A stretch of 13,025 bases of DNA from Desulfobacterales bacterium (GCA_030149585.1 JASFBJ010000076.1:1-13025), one strand, 5' to 3'. Numbered from the stretch's first letter, positions 1 to 8,602 are shown. Notes: generated by a model from the letters alone, not told the origin. Made by a program: numbers and translations.

Positions 1-593
1 TTGATCACGATTTTATTTGCAGGAATACCGCCTTGAATAAATAGTTTTTTATAAAAATCTGTAAATATAATATAAAGTGTGACCCTGTTTTGCCAGGTGC
101 GGATGAGCCTGTGAAAAAAAACCATGGATGCCAAACCAGCGGTTTGCAGATATGAATTATGATAACATTTATAATAAATACCTGGCCACGCAAAGGCTTT
201 GCCCAAACATTTCGTGCATAATAAACCACCTGCTTTATAAAAACTGCCGGCAGGGCACATTAGACGTGGATTATGAAGTGATTGGACTACTGGAATTTTT
301 TCAGCCGCACATGCATAATAAACTGATGGCGACATTAGTGGAAAAATATTATGAAAATGAGCTATATCCGGCCTGACTTTGGATATGAGCCCCCGCAGTT
401 TTTTATAGGTTTGGTGGTTCCAGAAAAGTTTGCATATAATTTTCAACCAGTTTTCTTTATCAAGCAATTTATTACTGATTGAATAGGTAAAGACCTGATG
501 TCCTGCGTCTTTTAAAATTTTTTTTTCAGCTTCAAAAACAACGTCTTCTCCGCCTGGTTGCTGATAATAGCTGTGTATAAGTATAATTCGCAT
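1..593 (-). CDS. GT4-type glycosyltransferase, N-terminal part (runs off left edge)
   Basis: This frame opens with ATG at 593 and stays open to base 1, giving 197 residues with no stop, so the gene continues outside the window. It starts MRIILIHSYYQQPGGEDVVF; the PGGEDVVFEAE stretch (residues 13-23) is the usual N-terminal loop of a GT4 (GT-B fold) glycosyltransferase subgroup. Residues 105-120 read SLHNPRLMCPAGSFYK, followed by a CxxC pair at 126-129, which is the matching conserved block of that subgroup. The C-terminal nucleotide-sugar half with the E-x7-E motif would lie outside. It begins 31 bp after the preceding transferase stops and has no clear Shine-Dalgarno sequence. It probably adds one sugar to the lipid-linked repeat unit in the cytoplasm. 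Donor and linkage cannot be read from the sequence. The glycosyltransferase call is firm; the exact role is not. Confidence 0.85.
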   Translation of the reverse strand, partial: MRIILIHSYYQQPGGEDVVFEAEKKILKDAGHQVFTYSISNKLLDKENWLKIICKLFWNHQTYKKLRGLISKVRPDIAHFHNIFPLMSPSVYYACAAEKIPVVQSLHNPRLMCPAGSFYKAGGLLCTKCLGKAFAWPGIYYKCYHNSYLQTAGLASMVFFHRLIRTWQNRVTLYIIFTDFYKKLFIQGGIPANKIVI

Positions 594-624
594 AATTATT
601 TTTTTATTTTTTAGACAAAGGTTT

Positions 625-1797
625 TTATAAAAGAGCAGGCCAGACAGCGGTTAAATCGGATTTTAAATTTGTTAAGGCATATTTTTCGGCTATTTTGCAC
701 GATATTTGTCTATAATTTATTAATTTCATGGCATTTTCCATAGCATTCGCAAATATTTGCGGATCTCTGGAAGATAATACAAAACCATTTTTACCCTCAA
801 TTATCAACTCATTGGCACCGCTTACCTTTGTTGACACGATTGGTTTGCCGCAGGCCAAAGCTTCAAGCATTGCATTTGACCATCCCTCATTATGGGAGCC
901 AACTACCATAAGATCAGCAGCATTAAGATAGAGCGCAATTTTATCAGGAGGTTCAAATCCTGTTATAATAACCTGATTTTCGAGTTTTTTTTGTTTAATT
1001 AATTGCAAAAGAACGGGCTTATCTTCGCCATCACCTGCATAAATGAGTCTGGCATGAGAATATTTTTGATGAAAAAGGCTAAAACTTTTTAAAATCAGTT
1101 TATAACCCTTTACTTCGTTAATGCGCCCTAAAGCTATAATGATATAATCATTATTATCCATGTTTAAAGCAGCGCGTGCTTTTGTTTTTGATTGAGGTTT
1201 AAAAATATCTGTATCCACTTTGGTTGGAAATTGTATAATTTTTTTATCTTTTAATCTGCCGGAACTTCGGGTTAGCATTCTGTTAATTGCATTTTGATCA
1301 GCGCAGGCCAGTATTCTGGAAGTTTTTTGCAAGGCTGAAAAGAGCATATAATCAAATAAGGGAGCTAGTGGCCTTCCCCAAAAATACCGCGGTTTTTTTA
1401 AAGGATTTTCCACTCCAGGAAACATATAGCAGATATTATTAAATCCCCAACTGGAAACAGCAATCAAAAGCTCAGGCGCGCGGATAAAAACATTATCTAC
1501 GCCCAGGCTGCGGATCTTGTTTTTATATTTTTTTAATTGAACCAGGCCGGTCAGCCGCTCAGGGATTACAGGTTTTTTTTGGTCTGGATTCCGCCTCCCA
1601 ATTGAAAAAAAATAATAATCAATACCATTCAATTCTTTTTCAACCCACTGGCCTGTAGAAGTATTATCCGTGCTTATACCCACTAAGGCAAATTTATTGC
1701 CGAATATTTTAAGCAAATATTTGGCAAAAGATAGCTGCCCTCCAGTGGGGTAGTTATCAAAATCGCAATTTTCAATTAAAAGCGCTTTTGGCTTCAT
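625..1797 (-). CDS. GT4 family glycosyltransferase
   Basis: This 390-residue protein has the size and two-domain layout of a GT-B glycosyltransferase of family GT4. The N-terminal half holds a glycine loop, PTGGQ, at residues 17-21. The C-terminal half starts near 217 (ALGRINEVKGYKLILKSF at 222-239), continues through AGDGEDKP (254-261) and TGFEPPDKI (279-287), and carries the donor-binding E-x7-E motif with E304 and E312 in HNEGWSNAMLEALACGKPIV. No signal peptide or membrane segment is seen, so it should act on the cytoplasmic face, adding a sugar to the growing lipid-linked repeat. The ATG at 1797 follows the TAA of the previous gene with one base between, typical of translational coupling. 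The donor sugar is not predictable. An alternative class is very unlikely given the motif set. Confidence 0.93.
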   Translation of the reverse strand: MKPKALLIENCDFDNYPTGGQLSFAKYLLKIFGNKFALVGISTDNTSTGQWVEKELNGIDYYFFSIGRRNPDQKKPVIPERLTGLVQLKKYKNKIRSLGVDNVFIRAPELLIAVSSWGFNNICYMFPGVENPLKKPRYFWGRPLAPLFDYMLFSALQKTSRILACADQNAINRMLTRSSGRLKDKKIIQFPTKVDTDIFKPQSKTKARAALNMDNNDYIIIALGRINEVKGYKLILKSFSLFHQKYSHARLIYAGDGEDKPVLLQLIKQKKLENQVIITGFEPPDKIALYLNAADLMVVGSHNEGWSNAMLEALACGKPIVSTKVSGANELIIEGKNGFVLSSRDPQIFANAMENAMKLINYRQISCKIAEKYALTNLKSDLTAVWPALL

Positions 1798-1798
1798 T

Positions 1799-2959
1799 TT
1801 ATACTTTGGATTTAGATTTTTTTATTTCTGATTTTAAATAAAGCGCGAATTTATTGCCCTGCAATTCCCAATCATAATATTGCGCATTATTTATCCCAAA
1901 CTTTTTAGCGGATTCAGCCAGAATATGCTGGTTGCAGCAGGCCCTTTCAATGGCTGTGGAAAAATCAGCCGGGCTGAATCCTTTGGTCCAGACAATAAAA
2001 TCATTATTTGTAATAATTTGCTCATGAGCTGCAATCGGAGTTAATATCATTGGTTTGCCGCAGGCCAGATATTCAAAAACTTTTAATGGACTTGAAACAT
2101 TCCACTCCGGCAAATCAGGCAAAGGGCAGATACAGCAATCTGCCGATTGAATGATTAGGGGCATTTTTTCATAAGGGATAAACCCTGTAAAATGAATATG
2201 TTCAGCAATATCCAGTTCAGAGGCCATTTTTTTAAAAATATTTAAATATGGCCCGCCCCCCACAATCGATAGCATTATATTTTCTTTAACACTTTTTTTC
2301 AAGAGAGCAAGACTTTTAATGATTAGATCTATTCCGCGGTTGGGGCTTAATGAACCTTGATATAATAAATTAAATTTTGATGATTTCTGTTTTTTTGATG
2401 GAGGAGTATTTTGAAACATCCGGGTGTTTACTCCGGAATGCCAGATAAGATGGTTTTTAAATTGGGTATTGAACTCGGTTTCAACCTGATATTTAAGCTG
2501 CCTTGATATAAATGAATAAGTGTTTGGGCTGTTGCTGAAAAAAAGGAGTGGAAAAGTCCAGAAGAGCAATTTAATTATATGATTTTTAAAACCGTGAACT
2601 TCAATGGCCGGGCTCCTGATATCCAGATGGATATGACATTTCCTGAAAAATTTGAGAATATAGCCTGCAAATAAAGATGCTGGTGAAACAATAATCAGGT
2701 CTTTGGGGCCTGCCGCTTGTAATAAATAAAAAGTGGCTCTTAAAAGCAGGATAAGGCGGTATATGGGGCTAAAAGAAATGGCTGATAAATATTTTATCCG
2801 AACTTTATAAGATGAATATTTTTCTTTATTATATTTATAGCCGCATAATAATGTGACTTTAAAACCATTTTTTATGAGAATTTCAGACATCTCAAGCCAG
2901 GTGCTTTTGTCATTTTTGGTATCAAATTTATTTAAATCAATCCAGTAAATTTCAGGCAT
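1799..2959 (-). CDS. GT4 family glycosyltransferase
   Basis: A GT-B/GT4-like transferase of 386 residues if started at ATG 2959; a TTG nine bases upstream (2968) would add three residues and is less likely. The ATG start gives an 8-bp overlap with the flippase gene, and GGA lies four bases before the ATG. The C-terminal domain begins near residue 196 (FNLLYQGSLSPNRGIDLIIK), then VGGGPYL (233-239), FTGFIPYEKMP (257-267), and SSPLKVFEYLACGKPMIL at 289-306, where Glu 296 is the conserved second glutamate. The first glutamate of the usual E-x7-E pair is not present, as in the SxPxKxxEYLA branch of GT4. The N-terminal half has hydrophobic stretches near 67-83 and 129-142 that may hold it at the inner membrane. 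It presumably adds one repeat-unit sugar; donor unknown. Confidence 0.9.
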   Translation of the reverse strand: MPEIYWIDLNKFDTKNDKSTWLEMSEILIKNGFKVTLLCGYKYNKEKYSSYKVRIKYLSAISFSPIYRLILLLRATFYLLQAAGPKDLIIVSPASLFAGYILKFFRKCHIHLDIRSPAIEVHGFKNHIIKLLFWTFPLLFFSNSPNTYSFISRQLKYQVETEFNTQFKNHLIWHSGVNTRMFQNTPPSKKQKSSKFNLLYQGSLSPNRGIDLIIKSLALLKKSVKENIMLSIVGGGPYLNIFKKMASELDIAEHIHFTGFIPYEKMPLIIQSADCCICPLPDLPEWNVSSPLKVFEYLACGKPMILTPIAAHEQIITNNDFIVWTKGFSPADFSTAIERACCNQHILAESAKKFGINNAQYYDWELQGNKFALYLKSEIKKSKSKV

Positions 2960-4430
2960 TTTTTCCAACAGGAATTATTCTCCTTTTATAAAAGAAAAAA
3001 TAGCGGATTAAGCATAAAATTATTAAATATCCGGCACTTTTCAGAATTATATCAAATAAAGGATAATTAAAAAAAATAAATTTAAACTGAATTTTGGCCA
3101 AAATCATCCCGAATAATGAACAGAGAATTGCCCAGCTTAAATAATGAATATTAAGCGGGAACAGTTTAAAATAATGATAGTTAAAGATCCCTGTTACAGA
3201 ATATGAAATTATCATGCTTATTGAAGTTGCCAGTGCAGCTCCTTTAATACCAAATAGCGGGATAAATAAAATATTAAATATAATATTTGCTATACAACCG
3301 CATAAGGTGGATAGCAATAATGATTTTGTATGACCTGCTCCAACCAGAGCATCACTTGCCGGCCCCCAGAGCGTATTTATGAGCAGGCCGGAACTTAAAA
3401 TTATTATTACCGTAAAACCATCGACAAAGTCCGGGCCATAAAGTAGTTTCAGCAAATCCTCGGCAAAAATAGTCAAACAAATAAATAGAGGTAACGAAAT
3501 AGCAAAAATCAGCCCAGCTATTTGCCTGAAAATAATTTTAAATTTATCAAATGAATTTTCAGCCAAAAGTTTTGAAAATTCCGGTAATGATAAAAATGAA
3601 AAACCCTGGGGAATGATAGATAAAAGCGCTGCCAGAGAAAAAGCCGCACAATATATACCTACTTCTCTGGGTGAAAGATAGTAGCCGATCGAAAGTCTGT
3701 CTATTTGTGAATAAATAACCCAGATAAGTGATTGCAGGCTAAGCGGCCATGCCAGTTTTATCAGAGGCAGGCCAAGCCCCGGCGCCTTAAACCTGATTTT
3801 GAGATTTTTTACAAAATTTGTTTTAAGCTTTATAAATGTTAAAGAAAAAACAACAAGAGTTGAAATTGCAAATGAAAAATATGCTGCTTTAAAACCAAAA
3901 CCAGCATAAAAGAGCAGTATAAAAAAAAGAATCTTTAAAAATTGCGGCAAAATATCCTGGTAGAGAACCTTTAGGTGAGGTGCCTGATATCCCCTTAAAA
4001 CAGATATCAGCACAAAAATATTAACATAAAAGGGTATCAGCCAGGCAAAGACAGATAAAAGAGGGGCAAGCTCTTTGCTTTTAAAAATATCTTCGGCAAT
4101 CAGATCCGCATAAGAAAATAATATGATCGAGAAAAATAAGGAAATTATAAAACAGATTCCCAAAGAAACAGAGACGGTTTTTTCAATAAGGACTTTGTTA
4201 TTTTGAGCTTTATATTGTGCAACCAATTTTGGCAGAACACCTGGAATGCCGAAATTGGCTGGAACACTGATTATTTCCAGAATTGATATACCTAAAAAAA
4301 AAAGTCCAAAATAATATGGATCAAGGCAGCGGGCCAGAATGATATTATTTGTCATGGCCAGAATTTTACCCAACACTATTCCAGCTATAATAATCAAACT
4401 GCCTTTATAAAATTTATAATTTGCAATCAT
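2952..4430 (-). CDS. wzx: Wzx-type polysaccharide flippase (MOP superfamily)
   Basis: A 492-residue polytopic inner-membrane protein, mostly hydrophobic segments joined by short basic loops, consistent with the 12-14 helices of MOP-superfamily flippases. Family landmarks include LARCLDPYYFGLF at 32-44, QIDRLSIGYYLSPREVGIY at 242-260, LYGPDFVDG at 330-338, and NIIFNILFIPLFGIKG at 382-397. Its role would be to move the undecaprenyl-linked repeat unit from the cytoplasmic to the periplasmic face for the Wzy polymerase. It overlaps the upstream transferase gene by 17 bp and the downstream one by 8 bp, so translation is coupled on both sides. The flippase family is secure; substrate specificity follows the locus and cannot be read directly. 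The basic tail (YKRRIIPVGKNA) fits a cytosolic C terminus. Confidence 0.93.
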   Translation of the reverse strand: MIANYKFYKGSLIIIAGIVLGKILAMTNNIILARCLDPYYFGLFFLGISILEIISVPANFGIPGVLPKLVAQYKAQNNKVLIEKTVSVSLGICFIISLFFSIILFSYADLIAEDIFKSKELAPLLSVFAWLIPFYVNIFVLISVLRGYQAPHLKVLYQDILPQFLKILFFILLFYAGFGFKAAYFSFAISTLVVFSLTFIKLKTNFVKNLKIRFKAPGLGLPLIKLAWPLSLQSLIWVIYSQIDRLSIGYYLSPREVGIYCAAFSLAALLSIIPQGFSFLSLPEFSKLLAENSFDKFKIIFRQIAGLIFAISLPLFICLTIFAEDLLKLLYGPDFVDGFTVIIILSSGLLINTLWGPASDALVGAGHTKSLLLSTLCGCIANIIFNILFIPLFGIKGAALATSISMIISYSVTGIFNYHYFKLFPLNIHYLSWAILCSLFGMILAKIQFKFIFFNYPLFDIILKSAGYLIILCLIRYFFFYKRRIIPVGKNA

Positions 4431-5541
4431 TATTCACATGGTAAATTGCGCTGGAAAATCCATTTGCCATCCTCTTGAAATCATTTTTCATATCAAATAT
4501 CTTTCTTGAATTTTTCCCCATTTGAGATAGATCCTGAGCAAGAATCAGATTCATTGCCTTATAAAGAATATTTATACTGTTTTCTTTGATAAGATAGCCA
4601 TTATAGCCGTTTACAACAAGGTCAAAGGAGGCTCCTGCCGCATCTGTTGTAATTACCGGCAGGCTCATGCTCATGGCTTCATTCAAAACTAGTCCCCAGG
4701 CATCATAGGCATTGCCTATAATGCGTGATGGTAAAATAAAAATATCAGCCTGGCTGAAAACAAAATGTGCCATACCCGGATCTACGCTTCCTTTAAAGTG
4801 AATATCAGGTATTTTAAGGCTTTTGCTTAATTTATAACAAAAGGGCTTAAACTTGCCATCACCAGCTACTAATAAAGACACATCGTTTCGCTCCTTTCTT
4901 AAAAGGCCAAAGGCTTTTATTAAAATATCCAATCCTTTTAATGGGATAACTCTGCTTAAATATAAAAATGTATATTTATTCAGCCTTTCCGGCTTTGCAA
5001 GGGGCAGTTCTCTTTTCTGCAAATCATTTGAGCATTGCAGAGCAGTAAAGATCTTATTTTTTTCATCTGTAATTGATTTTAAATATTGATAAGACATAGT
5101 GCTTCCGGCAATGATGGCGTCAGCACGGCAGATAATCTTTTTACTGATGAAATTTCGAATAGCGCCGGGATAGAATTTTATGCTGTTTTTGGGATATTTT
5201 GGAGTTTTCCAGGACTCAATCCAGAGCACCAGTTTTTTTTTAAATAACCTGGCGTAAATAAAAGCAATTACCGCTCGCAGCGAATTTGAGCCTGGTTCAA
5301 TTATTATTGAAGGCTTTTTATTAATCAGGATTTTAATTAATCCAGGCCAGTTGAAAGAGGAAATTTTATCCAGAAAAATATGCGGATAACCTTTAGGCTC
5401 ACCCATACCCGGATAGGTATTATCTGAATGTTCATATATAATTTCAATGTTATGGCGATCAGCTAATATATTGAATAGAGTATCCCTGTAATGCGCGTAT
5501 CCGGATTGCAATAAAATGACTTTTGGGTCAAAAAATTTCAT
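4414..5541 (-). CDS. GT4 family glycosyltransferase
   Basis: I chose the ATG at 5541 (375 residues, MKFFDPKVILLQSGYAHYRD), which lies four bases after the Wzy stop codon and gives the usual GT4 N terminus. An in-frame ATG at 5595 would add 18 residues unlike family members and overlap wzy by 50 bp; it cannot be excluded because neither start has a well-spaced Shine-Dalgarno. The C-terminal domain shows FLYLSRVIPLKGLDILIKAF (192-211), VAGDGKFKPF (225-234), HFKGSVD (248-254), and DAWGLVLNEAMSMSLPVITT (280-299). Here Asp 280 replaces the first glutamate of the E-x7-E motif, while Glu 288 is kept. The downstream GASFDLVVNGYNGYL is also typical. It is cytoplasmic and likely adds one sugar of the repeat unit. 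The family is clear, the donor unknown. Confidence 0.92.
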   Translation of the reverse strand: MKFFDPKVILLQSGYAHYRDTLFNILADRHNIEIIYEHSDNTYPGMGEPKGYPHIFLDKISSFNWPGLIKILINKKPSIIIEPGSNSLRAVIAFIYARLFKKKLVLWIESWKTPKYPKNSIKFYPGAIRNFISKKIICRADAIIAGSTMSYQYLKSITDEKNKIFTALQCSNDLQKRELPLAKPERLNKYTFLYLSRVIPLKGLDILIKAFGLLRKERNDVSLLVAGDGKFKPFCYKLSKSLKIPDIHFKGSVDPGMAHFVFSQADIFILPSRIIGNAYDAWGLVLNEAMSMSLPVITTDAAGASFDLVVNGYNGYLIKENSINILYKAMNLILAQDLSQMGKNSRKIFDMKNDFKRMANGFSSAIYHVNNDCKL

Positions 5542-5545
5542 GGTC

Positions 5546-6826
5546 CTAAAAGGCTGAGGTTGAATCAGGCTGAGGATTAACTGAATATTTTTCATGCATA
5601 AAGCTGCCTATGAGCCAGAAAATTGCGATTAAGAGCCACATTATCTGCTGGTAAGAGGCCATTCTATTAAATTCAAATTTCATTTCATTTATAAACAAAA
5701 TAGAAAATGAGATTAAGCAGGAAATTGCAAGGCTTTTATCATATTTATTTTCAATGAATTTAAGAGATATGAAATTATAATAAAATATTTTGAGCAGCAG
5801 CCCGAAAAATAGAAAAAAGCCCACAATACCTATCTGGTGAAAAATAGTAAGGTATAGATTATGGAACTGCATTGATTTTTTCCCATATATAGAAATCATA
5901 CCATGTCCGAAAAGGCTTATATTCGGCAAAACAATATCTATTGCTTTTTGCCATACTCTTGCCCTGTCTATTGCCGCTGTCAAAGAGCCTGTCTTATAAT
6001 AAACCATAAAAAAGTCATTAATTCTGTTTAAAACAGGAGACAACGTATCTGGAAAGAATATAAGTGCCATGAAAAATAGCATCATGATAATATTTATAAA
6101 AACAAACCAGATCCGTATATCAGCAGTATTTCTGTTAAAAAAATAAAGTAATATAAAACCTGCAAAAAATAGCAGCATTGACGAGCGGGTGGCTGTTAGA
6201 ATAACGCCGGCTGTAAAAAGAGCTAATAAAATATGATAGATATTTTTTTGGGTTTTAATAAGTTTATAAAAAACAAAGGGCATTAAAACTGTAATTCCTT
6301 CGCCAAGTTGTTCTCCGCCGGCTATTAAACAGCGCATCCTTTTGGCCCCGCTGGCAAAGGGTGTTGCGAGCATATCTTCTGTTCTGGTAGTAAAAATTGT
6401 TAAATAATGACCAGCTTCCGGAAAATAATAGAGGAGAATACCAATAATGATTTGAATGGAAAAAAGTATAATTATAATTGTTAATAATTTTTCAATTATA
6501 ATATTTTTTTCCTCCAATTTTGCCTTGTCATAATAATTAATAATAACAAAAAAGAGCAGCAAAGAGGATACGAATTGAAAAAAACTTCTGACCGAAGGCC
6601 CCATGAATATGGCTGGTGTTGAAACCGTACTGATACCTGCATTGATTGTCAGAAATATAATAATAAGTGCGAATTTTCGTTTTTCCGCAAAAAGTGTTTT
6701 TATCATAAAAACAGAAAAAAGAGCTATAATCGCGGCTGTTCCAATAGTCATTGCGTCTTTGCCCTGAAATCTGATCAAAACCGGGAAAAATAAAGAGCAG
6801 ATCGTGATGATGATAAGATTATTCAT
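5546..6826 (-). CDS. wzy: Wzy-type O-antigen/EPS polymerase (O-antigen ligase-like)
   Basis: A 426-residue integral membrane protein with about ten to twelve hydrophobic segments and the Wzy_C signature. TATRSSMLLFFAG at 211-223 matches the basic-residue motif at the start of the domain. A long extracytoplasmic loop then carries RARVWQKAIDIV (288-299), FGHG (306-309) and QFHNLYLTIFHQIGIVG (320-336), the R-W / GhG / HN pattern common to Wzy polymerases and WaaL ligases. Its place between a chain-length regulator and a flippase favours polymerase over ligase. It would join flipped repeat units in the periplasm by block transfer. Its ATG overlaps the end of the glycosidase-like gene by 8 bp. The polymerase-versus-ligase choice rests on context, as the sequence signature is shared by both. 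Confidence 0.88.
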   Translation of the reverse strand: MNNLIIITICSLFFPVLIRFQGKDAMTIGTAAIIALFSVFMIKTLFAEKRKFALIIIFLTINAGISTVSTPAIFMGPSVRSFFQFVSSLLLFFVIINYYDKAKLEEKNIIIEKLLTIIIILFSIQIIIGILLYYFPEAGHYLTIFTTRTEDMLATPFASGAKRMRCLIAGGEQLGEGITVLMPFVFYKLIKTQKNIYHILLALFTAGVILTATRSSMLLFFAGFILLYFFNRNTADIRIWFVFINIIMMLFFMALIFFPDTLSPVLNRINDFFMVYYKTGSLTAAIDRARVWQKAIDIVLPNISLFGHGMISIYGKKSMQFHNLYLTIFHQIGIVGFFLFFGLLLKIFYYNFISLKFIENKYDKSLAISCLISFSILFINEMKFEFNRMASYQQIMWLLIAIFWLIGSFMHEKYSVNPQPDSTSAF

Positions 6827-8510
6827 TTGCCAGGTGTCCGAAATCCGTCAAAAGGTTGTATTGGCTTTTCCAGGTGGTATACATTATACCCACTGAATTA
6901 TCATGGTTTTTGATTGTTTTTAACCACTGCCTGGTTGTTTCCAGACTATTTTTATCATAATAAGCTGCTGCAAGAATTTTAAATCCGTTTTCAGTAAAAT
7001 GGCGAAGGCTTTGTTCACGTTTTTGATAATACCAGCATACGATTATTATGTCTTTTGGTATATAGCGCCATGATCCACTAAAATCGCCTGTTACCATATC
7101 ATAATTATTTCTTGCATTATGGTTTGGATCAAGCATATCCGACCAGATAAAAATATTGGCCCGCGGATTGATATTTTTAATGATATGGTACTGACGTGTA
7201 ATACAATTACCTAAAATTTCAGCCATAGAAAGATTTTGTTTTTTACAGGCCTGGCAAGCGCCACCCTGACGGATTTCATCCATACTCAAAAAATAAAATC
7301 CGGGGTTTAATAATGTATCAAGTAATCGTATCTGCTCATTCCAGATCTGATAGACTTCCGGCTCAGACATGCAAATTGCTGTCTGATCATGATTCATGCT
7401 TACACCCTGGTAATATGAGACCTGTATTTGTTCTTTGTTTTTGATTTTAGCAGATGGCTTGAATTTAATAACCGGTCCAGGATGATCTAATTTATAATTA
7501 AGTTTTTTATCTATAACCGGTTCAAAATCTCTGCCTTCCTTGTAGACCCGGCCGTTTTTACTGCTTATAACCAAAATAGGGGTTCCAGGCCGGCGCAGGA
7601 TATTGAAAAGCCCCGGCTGTTCACGAACTTCAATATCATCTAACCAGAATTTACCTGAAAAACCTTCCCAGATTCCAATATAAAATCGCAAGCTGGAATA
7701 TTGCATTGAGTTAAAGGCTAAACTGATTTTTTTCCAGTTTGAGTCAGCTTTTTTTAAAGGGGAAATACAAGTCAGATATTTGCCGTCCATTGTATAAATC
7801 TGAATTTTGAATTTTGAAAAGGGTTGAAGGCTTTCACTTTTTATCCAGCATGAAAGATTATATGTTGAAAAAGGCTTTACGGATATTTCCTGGCAAACCC
7901 TGGCATTGCCGTTTTTATGCAGGGAAAAATTTTCCAGCCGCAAAGATGCTGCTCCTTTATGAAAAATCGTTTTATCGATAAAGGATATTTTGCCTGGTTT
8001 ATCGTGGAAAAGAAAATTTTCAGCAATATTGGAATTATATTGTTCAAAGCCGCCGTTATTGTTGACAAGCGAGCTTACCGGGATTGGCAGCGCTATGTTG
8101 TTTTTGACCTTGAATTTAACATTTTTAACAGGGATGCCGGCAGCCAGGTTTGGATTATGAGCAAGAATTGATGCCCCATAACCTGCTGAAAAGATACATG
8201 GAATAAGATCAATATTATAATTTTGGCATAATCTGTTTATTTTAACTAAATTATTTTTTTGAGCAGTTGAGATCAAATCCATCTGGTCAAGCCTGGCGCT
8301 CAAAACCATGCCTGTGTACCCTGCTTTGGATGCAATTTTTATGATGCTGGAAACACGCTGAACATCTTTTGCGGTTGTGAGGCTGTTTTGAACGAAAAAC
8401 AGGATATAGGGATATTTTTGATTATAAGGAAAGGCGCAGGTTATATCCGGCATGAAAAAAAGAGAATATATGAAACAAAACATCAAAAGATAAATTTTTA
8501 TCGCCGGCAT
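6819..8510 (-). CDS. Secreted glycoside hydrolase-like protein with inserted carbohydrate-binding-like module
   Basis: Numbered from ATG 8510 (563 residues); a GTG at 8522 would add four. An N-terminal signal peptide (about 1-26, ending ITCA before FPYN) sends it to the periplasm or outside. Residues 32-112 look like the first strands and helices of a TIM barrel (ILFFVQNSLTTAKDVQRVSS, GYTGMVLSARLDQMD, DLIPCIF). Residues about 151-299 look like a beta-sandwich module of the CBM4/9 kind: NGGFEQYN at the start, KGAASLRLEN, CWIKSE, WKKISLAF, and FWLDDIEVRE at the end. The barrel then resumes; FYFLSMDEIRQGGACQAC (405-422) has the acid pair D411-E412, followed by IFIWSDM (453-459) and MYTTW (543-547). 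The pattern resembles GH20-like (hexosaminidase) barrels with the catalytic Asp-Glu, but I cannot assign a CAZy family. Context suggests it cuts, edits or releases the polysaccharide made by this locus. Confidence 0.7.
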   Translation of the reverse strand: MPAIKIYLLMFCFIYSLFFMPDITCAFPYNQKYPYILFFVQNSLTTAKDVQRVSSIIKIASKAGYTGMVLSARLDQMDLISTAQKNNLVKINRLCQNYNIDLIPCIFSAGYGASILAHNPNLAAGIPVKNVKFKVKNNIALPIPVSSLVNNNGGFEQYNSNIAENFLFHDKPGKISFIDKTIFHKGAASLRLENFSLHKNGNARVCQEISVKPFSTYNLSCWIKSESLQPFSKFKIQIYTMDGKYLTCISPLKKADSNWKKISLAFNSMQYSSLRFYIGIWEGFSGKFWLDDIEVREQPGLFNILRRPGTPILVISSKNGRVYKEGRDFEPVIDKKLNYKLDHPGPVIKFKPSAKIKNKEQIQVSYYQGVSMNHDQTAICMSEPEVYQIWNEQIRLLDTLLNPGFYFLSMDEIRQGGACQACKKQNLSMAEILGNCITRQYHIIKNINPRANIFIWSDMLDPNHNARNNYDMVTGDFSGSWRYIPKDIIIVCWYYQKREQSLRHFTENGFKILAAAYYDKNSLETTRQWLKTIKNHDNSVGIMYTTWKSQYNLLTDFGHLANE

Positions 8511-8549
8511 TAATTTGACCACACCTTCAAAGCCCCTTTCATATGGCTA

Positions 8550-8602
8550 AAGTGTTAGAAAGCAATTTGACACTTGGGTTGACACTTGGGTTGACATTTG
8601 TG
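8550..8602. repeat. Tandem 12-bp direct repeats with an inverted half-site
   Basis: Two perfect copies of TTGACACTTGGG (8567-8578, 8579-8590) and a degenerate third (TTGACATTTGTG, 8591-8602) lie head to tail. AAGTGT at 8550-8555 forms an inverted repeat with ACACTT at 8570-8575. They sit in the 138-bp gap between the ATPase gene and the glycosidase-like gene, one of only two sizeable breaks in the operon. Read on the minus strand the unit is AAGTGTCAA every 12 bp, close to one helical turn, which would suit cooperative binding of a regulator. No terminator or convincing promoter is seen in the gap. Function is unknown. Confidence 0.7.

Noticed and set aside
5..229. Minus-strand frame starting MVYYARNVW
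   Set aside because: It starts at a GTG inside the partial glycosyltransferase in another frame; the true frame carries conserved GT4 motifs.
128..376. Open frame on the plus strand, 82 codons
   Set aside because: It lies antisense to the partial glycosyltransferase, which has clear family motifs over the same bases; no domain or Shine-Dalgarno supports it.
7877..8171. Small frames on both strands within the glycosidase-like gene
   Set aside because: They are shadows of the CBM-like module, whose frame has consistent fold patterns.
8567..8602. The 12-bp units as a small CRISPR array
   Set aside because: The units are directly adjacent with no spacers and far too short.
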